From: Hyphococcus sp. | GTDB taxonomy: Bacteria; Pseudomonadota; Alphaproteobacteria; Caulobacterales; Parvularculaceae | Assembly: GCA_028284345.1 (NCBI GenBank) | Contig: JANQRY010000003.1 | Location: forward strand, 434,001-498,000 | Reading direction: 5' to 3' | Length of the DNA: 64,000 nucleotides | Shown here: positions 27,721 through 36,239 of the stretch, in pieces | Layout: every line of letters begins with the position of its first letter | How positions within the stretch are numbered: position 1 is the stretch's first letter | Made by a program: the position numbers and the translations under genes | Notes under the pieces: model-generated | What the model was told of the DNA's origin: nothing | What the model saw: the letters and a program-made list of their open reading frames with translations, nothing else | The model's database searches: none

Positions 27721-29406
27721 TTAGAAATCCAGCCGGACCCCCGTGAAGACGATGTTTTCGCTATATTCCAGCGTCTCGACTTCCGACCAGCGCTCCGTAT
27801 GGGAATATTCCGCGAACAGCGACACATTCTCATAGAAGCGGTAATCGGCGCCAAGGGTGCCGGAAAACGTGTTGGTGACGCCGTTGGCCGCGATAAAGGC
27901 GGCGCAGGCAAGCATCGGATCGAACATCGGGTCAAAGGCGTCGAGACCGAACACGGTGGGGTTCGCCTCGCAGGTCGCCTGATCGACGCTCGTATCGGCG
28001 TGACGGAAGGTGAGACCGCCATAGCCCGTCAGCCGCCGCGTCAGTTGGCGCCGGAGATTGGCTCTCGCCGCAAATGCCTCAATCTCTCGGAAGCCGAAAT
28101 CGCTGTCGGAATAGAACCCGCCGAGGGTCACCCGCGTGCGGCCGAAATCCCCGTCGAGGGTCGCATAGGCGGAATCGACGACGCCGACGCCGATGGTCTG
28201 AGCGTTAACGCCGCTGAACAGCGTCGAATACTGATTGGCGTTGTTGATGACCTGACGCGGCGACAGAGCTTCGCCTTCACGCAGAAGATCGGCGTATCGG
28301 AGCGTCGCCAGTTGCGTTTCGCGGAAGCGCGCGTCGATGGAGCGCGCCCGGCTCGTAAACGACCGGTTGGCGCCGGCGGTGAGATTGATCCGCGGCGAGA
28401 TGCGATAGGCGATGGCGGCGTCGATGAATTCGTCGTCAAAACGCCGGCCATATTCAACGCGCGCGCTGGTGCGCCGGTTCGGCCGCGCCGTGAAGCCGGC
28501 GCGCCAGAAGACGCCGGACAGGTCCTCATCGTCGAAGAAAAGCGACGCCGCGTCGTCGGTTTCCAGATCATCATACCCGACAGCGCCGCTGATCGAGAAT
28601 TTGCGCGACAGGGCGACTTCGACCTCGCCCTCGACGGCGCCATGCTGATAGCCGAATTCCGGCAGCACGCCCGAGCCGTCTTCCGTCGTGTCGTTTCCAT
28701 AGGCGGAGAGGGTAAAGCGCACCTTGTCGAACATTTTGCCGCTGTCATAGCTAGCGACGACCTCATGGGAGCGCGAGTCATTGAGGAAGTTTTCATCAAT
28801 GGCACCGAGCACGCTGTCGGAATCGTCAATAAAAACCTGCGAGAACCGATAACGCAACGTCACTGACGACCCGTCGGCGCGCAGGCGGTAAAGATAAGGG
28901 CTCGCCGCATAGGAGTGAACATTCGCCTGCTGCGAGCGGGCCGTGTTGATATTGCTGGAAAAGCGCGCGTTGTCGCCGACAAGCTGCCGCGACGTCTGGC
29001 CGGAAATATCGACGTAAAGCCAGTTTTCGGCGATGGTCGCCGTGCCGACGCCGGCGACGTTCTGGCTGACGTTAAAATCCTCGCCGTTGATCAGATAGGA
29101 AAGGTCGAGATCGCCGAGGATGAGGCCGGTAAAGCGATTGGTGCTGGTGATGGCGCCGCCGGACAATACGGTCGACGCGATAAACTCATCTTCCTCAAAA
29201 CCGTCCGGGGCGAGACGGATATTATCCGTATAGCCCATGCGCGCGGCGACGCTGGCGGCGTATCCGAAATAATCCGTCTGCATGCGAAGCGGCGGATCGG
29301 CGTTGAGGCTTTGCGCAATGGCGGCGTGGCCAAGGGCACCGACGCTGACGCCGACACAGAGGGCGGCCGCAAGGCCGCCGCGCGAATAACGATCTAGGAT
29401 CCCCAT
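27721..29406 (-). CDS. Outer-membrane beta-barrel protein, TIGR03016-like
   Basis: A 561-residue protein with a clear signal peptide (LCVGVSVGALGHAAIAQ) and a repetitive series of amphipathic strands ending in IVFTGVRLDF. The terminal Phe and strand pattern show an outer-membrane barrel. The family is named for its presence in PEP-CTERM/exosortase exopolysaccharide loci. It may form the outer-membrane exit or anchor for the polymer alongside the Wza-type lipoprotein. It begins four bases after the kinase stop. Confidence 0.88.
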   Translation of the reverse strand: MGILDRYSRGGLAAALCVGVSVGALGHAAIAQSLNADPPLRMQTDYFGYAASVAARMGYTDNIRLAPDGFEEDEFIASTVLSGGAITSTNRFTGLILGDLDLSYLINGEDFNVSQNVAGVGTATIAENWLYVDISGQTSRQLVGDNARFSSNINTARSQQANVHSYAASPYLYRLRADGSSVTLRYRFSQVFIDDSDSVLGAIDENFLNDSRSHEVVASYDSGKMFDKVRFTLSAYGNDTTEDGSGVLPEFGYQHGAVEGEVEVALSRKFSISGAVGYDDLETDDAASLFFDDEDLSGVFWRAGFTARPNRRTSARVEYGRRFDDEFIDAAIAYRISPRINLTAGANRSFTSRARSIDARFRETQLATLRYADLLREGEALSPRQVINNANQYSTLFSGVNAQTIGVGVVDSAYATLDGDFGRTRVTLGGFYSDSDFGFREIEAFAARANLRRQLTRRLTGYGGLTFRHADTSVDQATCEANPTVFGLDAFDPMFDPMLACAAFIAANGVTNTFSGTLGADYRFYENVSLFAEYSHTERWSEVETLEYSENIVFTGVRLDF

Positions 29407-29410
29407 CTGT

Positions 29411-30310
29411 CTATTCCTTTTCGGCGGGCTTTTCAGCGCCGTCTTCTTCGCTGCGTCCGTAATAATCGTAGGAGCTGTAACTGGAGCCGGTCGCCCCGAT
29501 CAGGCACCGGTTCAACACGAGACTGACATTCGGATTGACGTCGAGCAGTTCGTCGAGGGCCGCGGCGATGGCCGGCTCCGGCGTTTCGTTGGCCTCGACC
29601 ACGAAAATCACTTCGTCCACATATTTCGCGAGCACGGCGGCGTCGGTCATGGCGAGCGCCGGCGGCGCGTCGATGAAGACAAGCCCCTCGCGATTGGCTG
29701 TCGAGATTTCGGTTAGAAGCTGCTGGCAGGCTTCGCCGGCGAAGAGTTCCGCCGTGCGTTCGCGGCTGTGGCCTTCGCCGAGAATGGTCAGTGGGCCGTC
29801 CTTGGCGCGATGAGCAAGGCTTCGCCACGGGATTTGTTCGGTGAGGCAGTCAGTGAGCCCGGCGCCGCGATCAAGGCCAAAGCGCGCGCGCACTTTCGGG
29901 CGCGGGATGTCGGCGTCGATGAGCACCGTGTCGACAAGATCCTCAAGAGCGAGACTCAAGGCGAGATTGACGGCGCAAAAGGTCTTGCCCTCGCCGGCCT
30001 GGGTCGAGGTGACAAGGACGAGATTCCGCTGCCGGCCCGGCATGCGATATGCTTGCCGGTCGCCAGCGGCGCGCAGGAAACCCAGCCGGCGCAGCAGGCG
30101 GCGTTTGACGGCGCGCAATTCCATGGCGAGCGGGCTTGCAAGATTTGACGGATTGAAATGGCCGAGCCTGTCGAGCCGTTCGAAATCAATATCGAAAGAT
30201 TGCGGCTTTGACTTTCGCGCTTTGGCGTCGCCGGTTTTGATCTTGTCTTTCTTCCGCTTTTTGCGGGCAAGCGCCTCAAGGGGACTTGCGGCTTTTTCAA
30301 CGACATTCAT
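29411..30310 (-). CDS. Tyrosine autokinase for exopolysaccharide, TIGR03018-like
   Basis: A 299-residue BY-kinase. Walker A is STQAGEGKT, Walker A' VLIDADIPRP, Walker B LVFIDAPPAL, and the C-terminus has a Tyr cluster, SSYSSYDYYG, for autophosphorylation. A basic N-terminal stretch (15-40) precedes the domain. It pairs with the Wzz-like protein encoded just before it: stop and start share one base (TGATG), with GTG 30313 as an alternative start. Phosphorylation cycles of such pairs set polymer length. Confidence 0.92.
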   Translation of the reverse strand: MNVVEKAASPLEALARKKRKKDKIKTGDAKARKSKPQSFDIDFERLDRLGHFNPSNLASPLAMELRAVKRRLLRRLGFLRAAGDRQAYRMPGRQRNLVLVTSTQAGEGKTFCAVNLALSLALEDLVDTVLIDADIPRPKVRARFGLDRGAGLTDCLTEQIPWRSLAHRAKDGPLTILGEGHSRERTAELFAGEACQQLLTEISTANREGLVFIDAPPALAMTDAAVLAKYVDEVIFVVEANETPEPAIAAALDELLDVNPNVSLVLNRCLIGATGSSYSSYDYYGRSEEDGAEKPAEKE

Positions 30311-31866
30311 CACGCGGCCCCGCTTTCCTGATACGGCGCCTGGTGCTGCGCGCGCGCTTCTTCTTCCTCAAGTTCCGCAGGCAGGCGGCCGACCGAGAGG
30401 TAGGTGTAGAGGAAACCCATGACGAGCAACGCCGCGCCGGCGCCGGCGAGACGCAGGATGTCGCGGCGGCGCGTCTCGCGCACTTCCTCCGACGGCGTTT
30501 CAGTGAAGGCCCCGAGCACCGGCAGGCCGAAGGCTTTTTCGAGTTCTTCGGACTGCGTATAGGTGCGATCAATCAGGTTGATGAGAACGCCCACCGCAAC
30601 GCCGGCGACCAGTGCGGCGAAGATCGACGTGTAGATCAGCAATTGTCGCGGCGGCGCCGACGGCCGGATGGCGCGCTCGGGCCGTTCAAAAACCTGATAT
30701 TCAACGCCCTTGCCGGCGGGCCCGAGATTTTCCGTAAGCTGAAGACGGTCGCGCCGTTCGAGAAGGTCTTCATAGGTTTTCTTCGTCGTGTCGTACTGGC
30801 GCTCGATCTGTTGCAGTTCGGCGATCACCGCCGGCGCCTGTCCGGCGGCGATGACGAGCGCTTCGAGTTCTTCGCGCTGCGCCAGCTCACGCGTCTCAAG
30901 GGCCGCCAGAGAGTTGCGCGCAACGCGCAGTTCCGATTGCAGCCGCACAAATTCCGGATTGGCGGAAAGACCGCCATCGGCCCGCTCCAGCTCCGCAATG
31001 CGCGCTTCGACGCCGCGAATGTCCGGATGGGAGTCCTGATACTTGCTGCGCAGCCCTGCGAGTTCGACGCGCAACTGCTCCAGCTCGCCCCCGGAGGCGC
31101 CGCGCGGCGTCGCCGAAAGCAGGTTCTCCAACGTTAGGATGCGGCCGCGAAGGTCATTAATGTCATCGGCCGTGCGTTCAAGGTCGTTTTCTTTCTGTCC
31201 GCGCCGCCGGTCGACGCCTTCCGCAGCGGCGAGTTCGACCGCATGTTCGCGGCGAAACTCCGCAACGCGCAGTTCGTTGGCGCTGAGGCGCTCTTCAAAT
31301 TCCTCGATCTGTAACTCAAACCGCCGCCGGGCGGCGCCGCTTTCCGAAAGACTGGCGCCGATATCCTGTTCGATCAGGAGATTTAACACCGCATCGGTCA
31401 CGCGCTTGGCGACATCCGGATCGCCATGAGCGTAGCTGATGATGAAATACATGTCGCGCGGGCTTTCGATCCTTATGCTCCCGGCGATACCATTGACGAG
31501 CCCTTGCATCGCAGCCCGGTGCTCTACGTCGTTCGACGCCTCAATCGTGCTGTCGAGCCCCGAACGATAGATAATCTCTTCCACGTTCGGTCTGGCGAGA
31601 AGCTGCAGGCGCATCACGTCGACGCGATCCGCGTAATCCGGGTTAGCCACGGCGTCGCCCAAGACCGGCTGCAGGATTGTCTCGGTCTGCACGAACACTT
31701 GCGCGCGGGACTCATACTGATCCGGGAGCAGCCAGACGCCGAACCAGCCGAGAAGCGCCGCGGCCCAGGCGGCGATCACCACGGTCCAGCGGCGGCGCCA
31801 CAATCCGTTCAGATGACGGATCAGCGGCGCCGGCAGGTCTTCCACTCTGAAAAAGTTACGCACCAT
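30310..31866 (-). CDS. Polysaccharide chain-length determinant, Wzz-like (TIGR03007-like)
   Basis: A 518-residue inner-membrane protein with two helices (about 25-45 and 430-455) around a long periplasmic region rich in coiled coil (about 160-390). The Pro-rich segment before the second helix (RPSAPPRQLL) is typical of Wzz co-polymerases. It should act with the tyrosine kinase downstream and the Wza-like lipoprotein upstream. A short cytoplasmic tail (EEEEARAQHQ) follows an extra C-terminal helix. Confidence 0.92.
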   Translation of the reverse strand: MVRNFFRVEDLPAPLIRHLNGLWRRRWTVVIAAWAAALLGWFGVWLLPDQYESRAQVFVQTETILQPVLGDAVANPDYADRVDVMRLQLLARPNVEEIIYRSGLDSTIEASNDVEHRAAMQGLVNGIAGSIRIESPRDMYFIISYAHGDPDVAKRVTDAVLNLLIEQDIGASLSESGAARRRFELQIEEFEERLSANELRVAEFRREHAVELAAAEGVDRRRGQKENDLERTADDINDLRGRILTLENLLSATPRGASGGELEQLRVELAGLRSKYQDSHPDIRGVEARIAELERADGGLSANPEFVRLQSELRVARNSLAALETRELAQREELEALVIAAGQAPAVIAELQQIERQYDTTKKTYEDLLERRDRLQLTENLGPAGKGVEYQVFERPERAIRPSAPPRQLLIYTSIFAALVAGVAVGVLINLIDRTYTQSEELEKAFGLPVLGAFTETPSEEVRETRRRDILRLAGAGAALLVMGFLYTYLSVGRLPAELEEEEARAQHQAPYQESGAA

Positions 31867-31895
31867 AACTCCGTTACATCCGTCTCAAAGATGGC

Positions 31896-32534
31896 CTAAA
31901 ACGCGCTTTCGGGAACAAGAATAACGTCGCCAGGCAGCACCGGCACGTTGGCCGAAATGTTTCCCTTGCGCAGAAGATCGTCGAGGCGCACGCGATAGGA
32001 TTCGCGCTCCGCCCCCTTGCCGCGAATAAGCACCGCGCGGTTGCCGGCGGCGAATTCCGTCAGCCCGCCCACGGCGACCATAACGTCGAGCACGGTCATG
32101 CCCGCCTGATAGGGCAGCGCGATCGGCTGTTGCGCCTCGCCAAGGACGCGCACCTGCTGATCGAAGGTCGAGGAGAAGTTCGAGACGATGACCGTCACTT
32201 CCGGCGCTTTTACATATTGGCGCAAGGACTCTTCGAGATCGCGCGACAATTGCGACGGTGTTTTGCCCGAGGCCACCATGTCCTCGACAAGCGGGGTTGA
32301 AATGCGCCCGTCGGGGCGCACCGTCACGTTTGTGGAAAGCTCCGGCGCGCGCCAGACAAAGATTTCGAGTTCATCGAGCGGGCCGATCAGATAGTCGGGC
32401 GAGGCTTCCGCCGCAGATGCGGCCGTCGTCGGCGCCGCCGCCAGCTTTTCACCGCCAATCGATGAGCACGCAGCCAGAAGAATCGCCGCTGCGCCTGCAA
32501 TGCCAACTCTCGTAAGTTCGACGAGCTTGTTCAT
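31896..32534 (-). CDS. Polysaccharide export lipoprotein, Wza-like (TIGR03027-like)
   Basis: A 212-residue lipoprotein. The signal ends in the lipobox LLAACSS. A Poly_export domain (PDYLIGPLDELEIFVWRAPE) and an SLBB domain (QVRVLGEAQQPIALPYQAGM) follow, ending LPGDVILVPESAF. It forms the outer-membrane export channel for the polymer. ATG 32534 with AGGA about eight bases upstream is chosen; an in-frame start at 32630 would place 32 non-signal residues before the lipobox. Confidence 0.93.
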   Translation of the reverse strand: MNKLVELTRVGIAGAAAILLAACSSIGGEKLAAAPTTAASAAEASPDYLIGPLDELEIFVWRAPELSTNVTVRPDGRISTPLVEDMVASGKTPSQLSRDLEESLRQYVKAPEVTVIVSNFSSTFDQQVRVLGEAQQPIALPYQAGMTVLDVMVAVGGLTEFAAGNRAVLIRGKGAERESYRVRLDDLLRKGNISANVPVLPGDVILVPESAF

Positions 32535-32771
32535 GGTTAATTTCCTGTCCTGTCCAGAATTGCGCCATTCCCGGCGATTTGCCGGCAAAAGCGCGCATTC
32601 AGCCTGTTGTTTCCGCAATTTCTTTGCCACGGCGTCCCGGACGACGCGGCCGGTCCATAATAGGGTGTAAGACCGAGGAATTCATGCACGCGCGGACTCT
32701 CCTGCCCCACGCCGGCGCGCGGGCGTGATGACAACCGTATTCAAAAAAACCAATCGCCCCGCGGCGGCGGA
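32535..32771 (-). promoter_or_regulatory. Leader between the sugar transferase and the Wza-like gene
   Basis: This 237-base gap is the largest break within the minus-strand exopolysaccharide genes, so the eight genes from Wza onward may have their own promoter here. A short GC stem followed by seven Ts lies just after the sugar transferase stop (about 32741-32763), too weak to call a terminator firmly. A 65-codon open frame with a TTG start is present but has no support. Confidence 0.3.
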
Positions 32772-33584
32772 TCACCGGCTGCCGAGCCCGAACAGGGCGA
32801 CGCGAACAGTCATGAAAACGATCGCAACATCCATTAGCGGCGTATAGCGCGAAATATAAAAGAGATCGTAACGCAGTTTTTCGCGCGCGCCGGCGACCGA
32901 CGCCGCATATTCGTATTTCACCTGCGCCCAGCCGGTAATGCCCGGTTTAACAAGATGACGGCTTTGATAATGCGGGATTTCGTTCTCGAGCATCGCAACA
33001 AACTCGGGGCGCTCGGGACGCGGGCCGACAAAACTCATCTCGCCGCGTAAAACGTTAATGGTTTGCGGGATTTCATCGATGCGAAGGCGGCGGATAAAAT
33101 GGCCGACCCGGGTAATGCGTTGGTCGCCGATCTCGGCGTATTGCGGGCCGTCTGCCTCCGCGTCCGTCACCATGGAGCGAAACTTCAGGACGTTAAAAAC
33201 GGCGCCGCCGCGGCCGACGCGCCGTTGCCGATAGAAAATGGGGCCGGCGCTATCGAGGCGGATGGCGATCGCGGTTGCAAGGATTAACGGCGCCAGAAAT
33301 GTTAAAAGCGCGACGGAGAAAATGATGTCGGCGGCGCGTTTGACCGCGGCGCCCGCGTCGCTGTTGATCGCGGACGCCGCCGCTTCGATCTCGCGCGCGT
33401 CAATGGCGTCGAGGCTGAGACGTTCATGGTCGCGGGTGCGCAAGCCGGGCCCCGCACGCTCGCCCGACGCATTCGGTCCGGCCGCGCGGCGCGCGCTTTC
33501 AATCTCCAGATAGGCCGACCGCAAAATATGCGCGCCAGCGACCAAAACAAATGTGATGGTCGCCGCCCCGAGATAAACCAGCAT
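32772..33584 (-). CDS. Undecaprenyl-phosphate sugar phosphotransferase (initiating)
   Basis: A 270-residue bacterial sugar transferase that would place the first sugar phosphate on the lipid carrier. Blocks: RAADIIFSVALLTF membrane hairpin, KFRSMV, DEIPQTINVLRGEMSFVGPR and ITGWAQV. Unlike the common form with four or five N-terminal helices, it has only one helix before the catalytic part. ATG 33584 is chosen; GTG 33677 would add 31 basic residues and cannot be excluded. It heads the minus-strand exopolysaccharide cluster. Confidence 0.88.
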   Translation of the reverse strand: MLVYLGAATITFVLVAGAHILRSAYLEIESARRAAGPNASGERAGPGLRTRDHERLSLDAIDAREIEAAASAINSDAGAAVKRAADIIFSVALLTFLAPLILATAIAIRLDSAGPIFYRQRRVGRGGAVFNVLKFRSMVTDAEADGPQYAEIGDQRITRVGHFIRRLRIDEIPQTINVLRGEMSFVGPRPERPEFVAMLENEIPHYQSRHLVKPGITGWAQVKYEYAASVAGAREKLRYDLFYISRYTPLMDVAIVFMTVRVALFGLGSR

Positions 33585-33686
33585 GATGCCCCGACAGTCC
33601 GTGTTCACAACAGGCGCGACCGGGATGAAACGCCGCCGCTTGGGGGCGCTCCGGATCGCGCCCCGAGGGGCAAGCACGAACCATGC

Positions 33687-33702
33687 CTAACGAAATGTTA
33701 AC
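33687..33702. promoter_or_regulatory. CtrA-like binding site
   Basis: CTAA-N7-TTAAC matches the CtrA consensus TTAA-N7-TTAAC with one change. It lies just before the longer (GTG) start of the sugar transferase gene, at a place that could control its promoter. The cell-cycle regulator CtrA is widespread in alphaproteobacteria but its gene is not in the window. Confidence 0.4.
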
Positions 33703-33739
33703 GGGCGTCGATGAGGGAATTTTTCTGCGGCGCTAAGAC

Positions 33740-33889
33740 CTAAAGCAGAAACGGCGCAAGGATTAAGGCCCACAGGGCGGCCGACGATACCACCCAGAAG
33801 AGCCAGCAAGCCGGCGCGGGCCATCGATCAGACACATGGGCGTCTTCGATGGACGCGGGAAATTCGCGGGGGGTTGCGCTCGTAGCCAT
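33740..33889 (-). CDS. Possible 49-residue single-helix membrane protein
   Basis: An ATG at 33889 opens a 49-codon frame ending in TAG. The first half is polar (MATSATPREFPASIEDAHVS) and the second is a Trp-rich hydrophobic helix ending in WALILAPFLL. Polar-then-hydrophobic layout is typical of small tail-anchored membrane proteins. There is no clear Shine-Dalgarno site and no recognised family. It lies directly upstream of the sugar transferase on the same strand. Confidence 0.45.
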   Translation of the reverse strand: MATSATPREFPASIEDAHVSDRWPAPACWLFWVVSSAALWALILAPFLL

Positions 33890-33908
33890 AAGCGTTCGCT
33901 ACGGCGCA

Positions 33909-33931
33909 CGCGTCAACAAATTGTTAACGCG
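33909..33931. promoter_or_regulatory. 23-base dyad, candidate operator
   Basis: CGCGTCAACAAATTGTTAACGCG pairs at 10 of 11 positions about a central A. It sits 82 bases before the plus-strand glycosyltransferase fusion and 19 bases before the minus-strand small ORF, a good position to govern both. The binding protein is unknown. Confidence 0.5.
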
Positions 33932-34013
33932 CGGGAGCCGCGAGCGCCGCCGCATCATGATCATTAACGTCTTTGATGCATAACGGCCGCGCGAACGACA
34001 GACGAACCCGGCC

Positions 34014-36179
34014 ATGCGCATACTGGTTTTCACAACGCTCTACCCCAACGCCGCGGCGCCGACCCACGGCGTCTTCGTGGAAAATCGCCTGCACGCCTAT
34101 CTCAAGAAATACGATGCGGATATTCGCGTCGTCGCGCCGGTCCCGTGGTTTCCCTTTTCCCATGGCGTCTTTGGACGCTATGCGAGTTTTGCACGCGCGC
34201 CGGCGCACGAGGTCAGGGACAGCATCGCAGTTTATCACCCGCGCTACTGGCTGGCGCCGAAAATCGGCATGACGCGCGCACCCTATTCCCTCGCCGCCTG
34301 CCTGCGCCGAACGCTTGACGCGCTGCGCGCAGAGGGCTGGACGCCGGATCTCATCGACGCTCATTATCTTTACCCGGACGGGGCCGCGGCCGCCGCCGTG
34401 GCGCGCGAACGCAACATCCCGCTGGCGCTGACGGCGCGGGGCTCGGACGTCACGCTGCTTCCTGAATATGACGAACCATGCGCGCGCATCCTCGACGCCG
34501 TCGTCGAAGCGGACGCCGTCATCACCGTCGCCGACGCGCTCAAAACCCGCCTTGTTGATCTGGGCGCGCCGGCGGAAAAGATCGAGACCCTCCGCAACGG
34601 CGTTGATCTCGACCTGTTTCGACCGCTTGACCGCGAACGGATCCACCGGGTGCTGGATCTTTCAGGCCCCGTTCTTGTCAGCGTCGGTCATCTGATCGAG
34701 CGCAAGGGCCATCACCTTGTCATCGACGCCCTCGCCGATATTCCCGAGGCGACGCTGCTCATTGTCGGCGACGGCGAGGAGCGTCGCGCCCTCAAAAGGC
34801 AGGCGAAACGGCTGGGTCTCGCCGACCGCGTACGCTTTGCCGGCGCCGTTCCCCATCGCGATCTCGTCGATATTTACAACGCGGCGGACGTCCTGGTGCT
34901 CGCCTCGTCCCGGGAGGGCTGGCCCAATGTGCTGCTTGAAGCGATGGCGTGCGGGACCCCTTGCGTCGCGACCGATGTCGGGGGCAATGCGGAAGTCGTT
35001 TCTTCGCCTGGCGCCGGCCTGCTGGCGCCGGCGCGCACCGCGGAGGCCATCGCCGGCGCGGTAAACAAATTGCTCGCCGCCCCGCCCGCCCGCAGCGCGA
35101 CGCGGGCCCACGCCGAAGCCCATTCCTGGAATGAGACAGTCTACGGCATGCACGGGATTTTCTCGGAATTGGCGGGCAAAGCAAAACGCGAACGCCGCAT
35201 CGCCGCAACGCCCATCAAAACCGCCGACACAGGCGCGCCGAAACTGATTGTCACCGTCGACACCGAAGAGATCTTTGACTGGAGCGATTTCTCCACCGGC
35301 GCGTTCAGCCTCGCCGCGCCCGGCGACATTGACGGCTTTCAGTCTCTTTGCGAGCAGGTCGGCGCGCGGCCGCTCTATTTCATGACCTATCCGCTGCTCA
35401 AATCGGCCAACGTCGCATGTTACTACTGGGCGAAAGCCGATCGCGGCCTCGCCGATTGCGGATTGCACATGCACCCCTGGGTGACGCCGCCGGAAGAAGC
35501 GCTGTCCGGCGAATATTATTCCTACCAGAAAAACTATCCCGCCGCCGTGCGCCGGGAGAAGAAACATGCCCTCGCCGATGCGTATAAAGCCGTGTTCGGC
35601 CGCCGGGCGCTTGCGCATCGCGCCGGACGCTATGGCGTCGCCCGCGACAGTTATCCCATGCTGGCGGAGATCGGCGTGCGCTATGATTTCAGTCCCAGCG
35701 CCGGGTTCGATTTTTCGTCGACCGGCGGCGCCGATTTCACCGGATATTCGAACTTCCCCTTTCGCATCGTCACGCCGGACGGCGCCATCGACGTTTCGCC
35801 CGTGACCGGCGCCCGGGCGATCCGGCACACGCAGCGGTTTCTGTCGCAGGAAACGGCGAGCCCCGGCTTCGCCGCGCCGCGCCGCCGGCCATTTACCGAG
35901 CCTGCGCGACTGACGCCCGAGGGCACAAGCCTCGACACGCTGATGGCGCTGACGCGGCGGCTGATCGCGGACAAGACGCCGGTGCTCACCTTTACGCTTC
36001 ATTCAACAAGTTTAACCAAAGGCGCCAATCCTTACGCGCCGGACGCCGCCGGCGTTGACCGCATACTGACGGTTACCCGCGATTACCTGTCCTGGTTCCA
36101 AAACAGCGTTGGCGGTTCGTTCATCTCTCTTGACGAACTCGGCGCCCTTTATAACGACCGAGAAGACCTCGCCGCTTAA
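34014..36179 (+). CDS. Fusion of GT4 glycosyltransferase and WalW-like polysaccharide deacetylase
   Basis: A 721-residue two-part protein. Residues 1-390 are a GT4 glycosyltransferase: RILVFTTLYPNAAAPTHGVF start, LTARGSDV, VSVGHLIERKGH, and the donor motif SSREGWPNVLLEAMACG. From about 405 a WalW-like deacetylase-fold domain begins (LIVTVDTEEIFDW, D416) with CGLHMHPW, HRAGRYG and FTLHSTSL. The linker (about 390-408) is short and basic. The gene is divergent from the main exopolysaccharide cluster. It probably adds and then edits, or couples addition with deacetylation of, a sugar. The two activities in one chain are unusual. Confidence 0.9.
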   Translation: MRILVFTTLYPNAAAPTHGVFVENRLHAYLKKYDADIRVVAPVPWFPFSHGVFGRYASFARAPAHEVRDSIAVYHPRYWLAPKIGMTRAPYSLAACLRRTLDALRAEGWTPDLIDAHYLYPDGAAAAAVARERNIPLALTARGSDVTLLPEYDEPCARILDAVVEADAVITVADALKTRLVDLGAPAEKIETLRNGVDLDLFRPLDRERIHRVLDLSGPVLVSVGHLIERKGHHLVIDALADIPEATLLIVGDGEERRALKRQAKRLGLADRVRFAGAVPHRDLVDIYNAADVLVLASSREGWPNVLLEAMACGTPCVATDVGGNAEVVSSPGAGLLAPARTAEAIAGAVNKLLAAPPARSATRAHAEAHSWNETVYGMHGIFSELAGKAKRERRIAATPIKTADTGAPKLIVTVDTEEIFDWSDFSTGAFSLAAPGDIDGFQSLCEQVGARPLYFMTYPLLKSANVACYYWAKADRGLADCGLHMHPWVTPPEEALSGEYYSYQKNYPAAVRREKKHALADAYKAVFGRRALAHRAGRYGVARDSYPMLAEIGVRYDFSPSAGFDFSSTGGADFTGYSNFPFRIVTPDGAIDVSPVTGARAIRHTQRFLSQETASPGFAAPRRRPFTEPARLTPEGTSLDTLMALTRRLIADKTPVLTFTLHSTSLTKGANPYAPDAAGVDRILTVTRDYLSWFQNSVGGSFISLDELGALYNDREDLAA

Positions 36180-36239
36180 CGCCGCCTTAAGCATGCGCCC
36201 GGTAATTTTTGCCGGGTAGCTTGCGAAAGAACATGCGTT

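Larger units (their letters stand above)
33585..34013. other. Divergent control region of the exopolysaccharide locus
   Basis: This 429-base stretch separates the sugar transferase from the plus-strand glycosyltransferase fusion. It holds a CtrA-like site (33687-33702), a possible 49-codon membrane ORF (33740-33889, minus) and a near-perfect 23-base dyad (33909-33931). GTTAAC-like AT islands stand out in otherwise GC-rich DNA. It probably contains promoters for both directions. Confidence 0.55.

Noticed and set aside
32537-32734. 65-codon TTG-started frame before the Wza-like gene
   Set aside because: No ribosome site, no hydrophobic or conserved segment, and mixed composition.
22836-36179. 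Search for an exosortase, PEP-CTERM tail or Wzx/Wzy gene
   Set aside because: No multi-helix protein with the exosortase Cys/Arg/His set and no V-P-E-P tail was found among the frames here.
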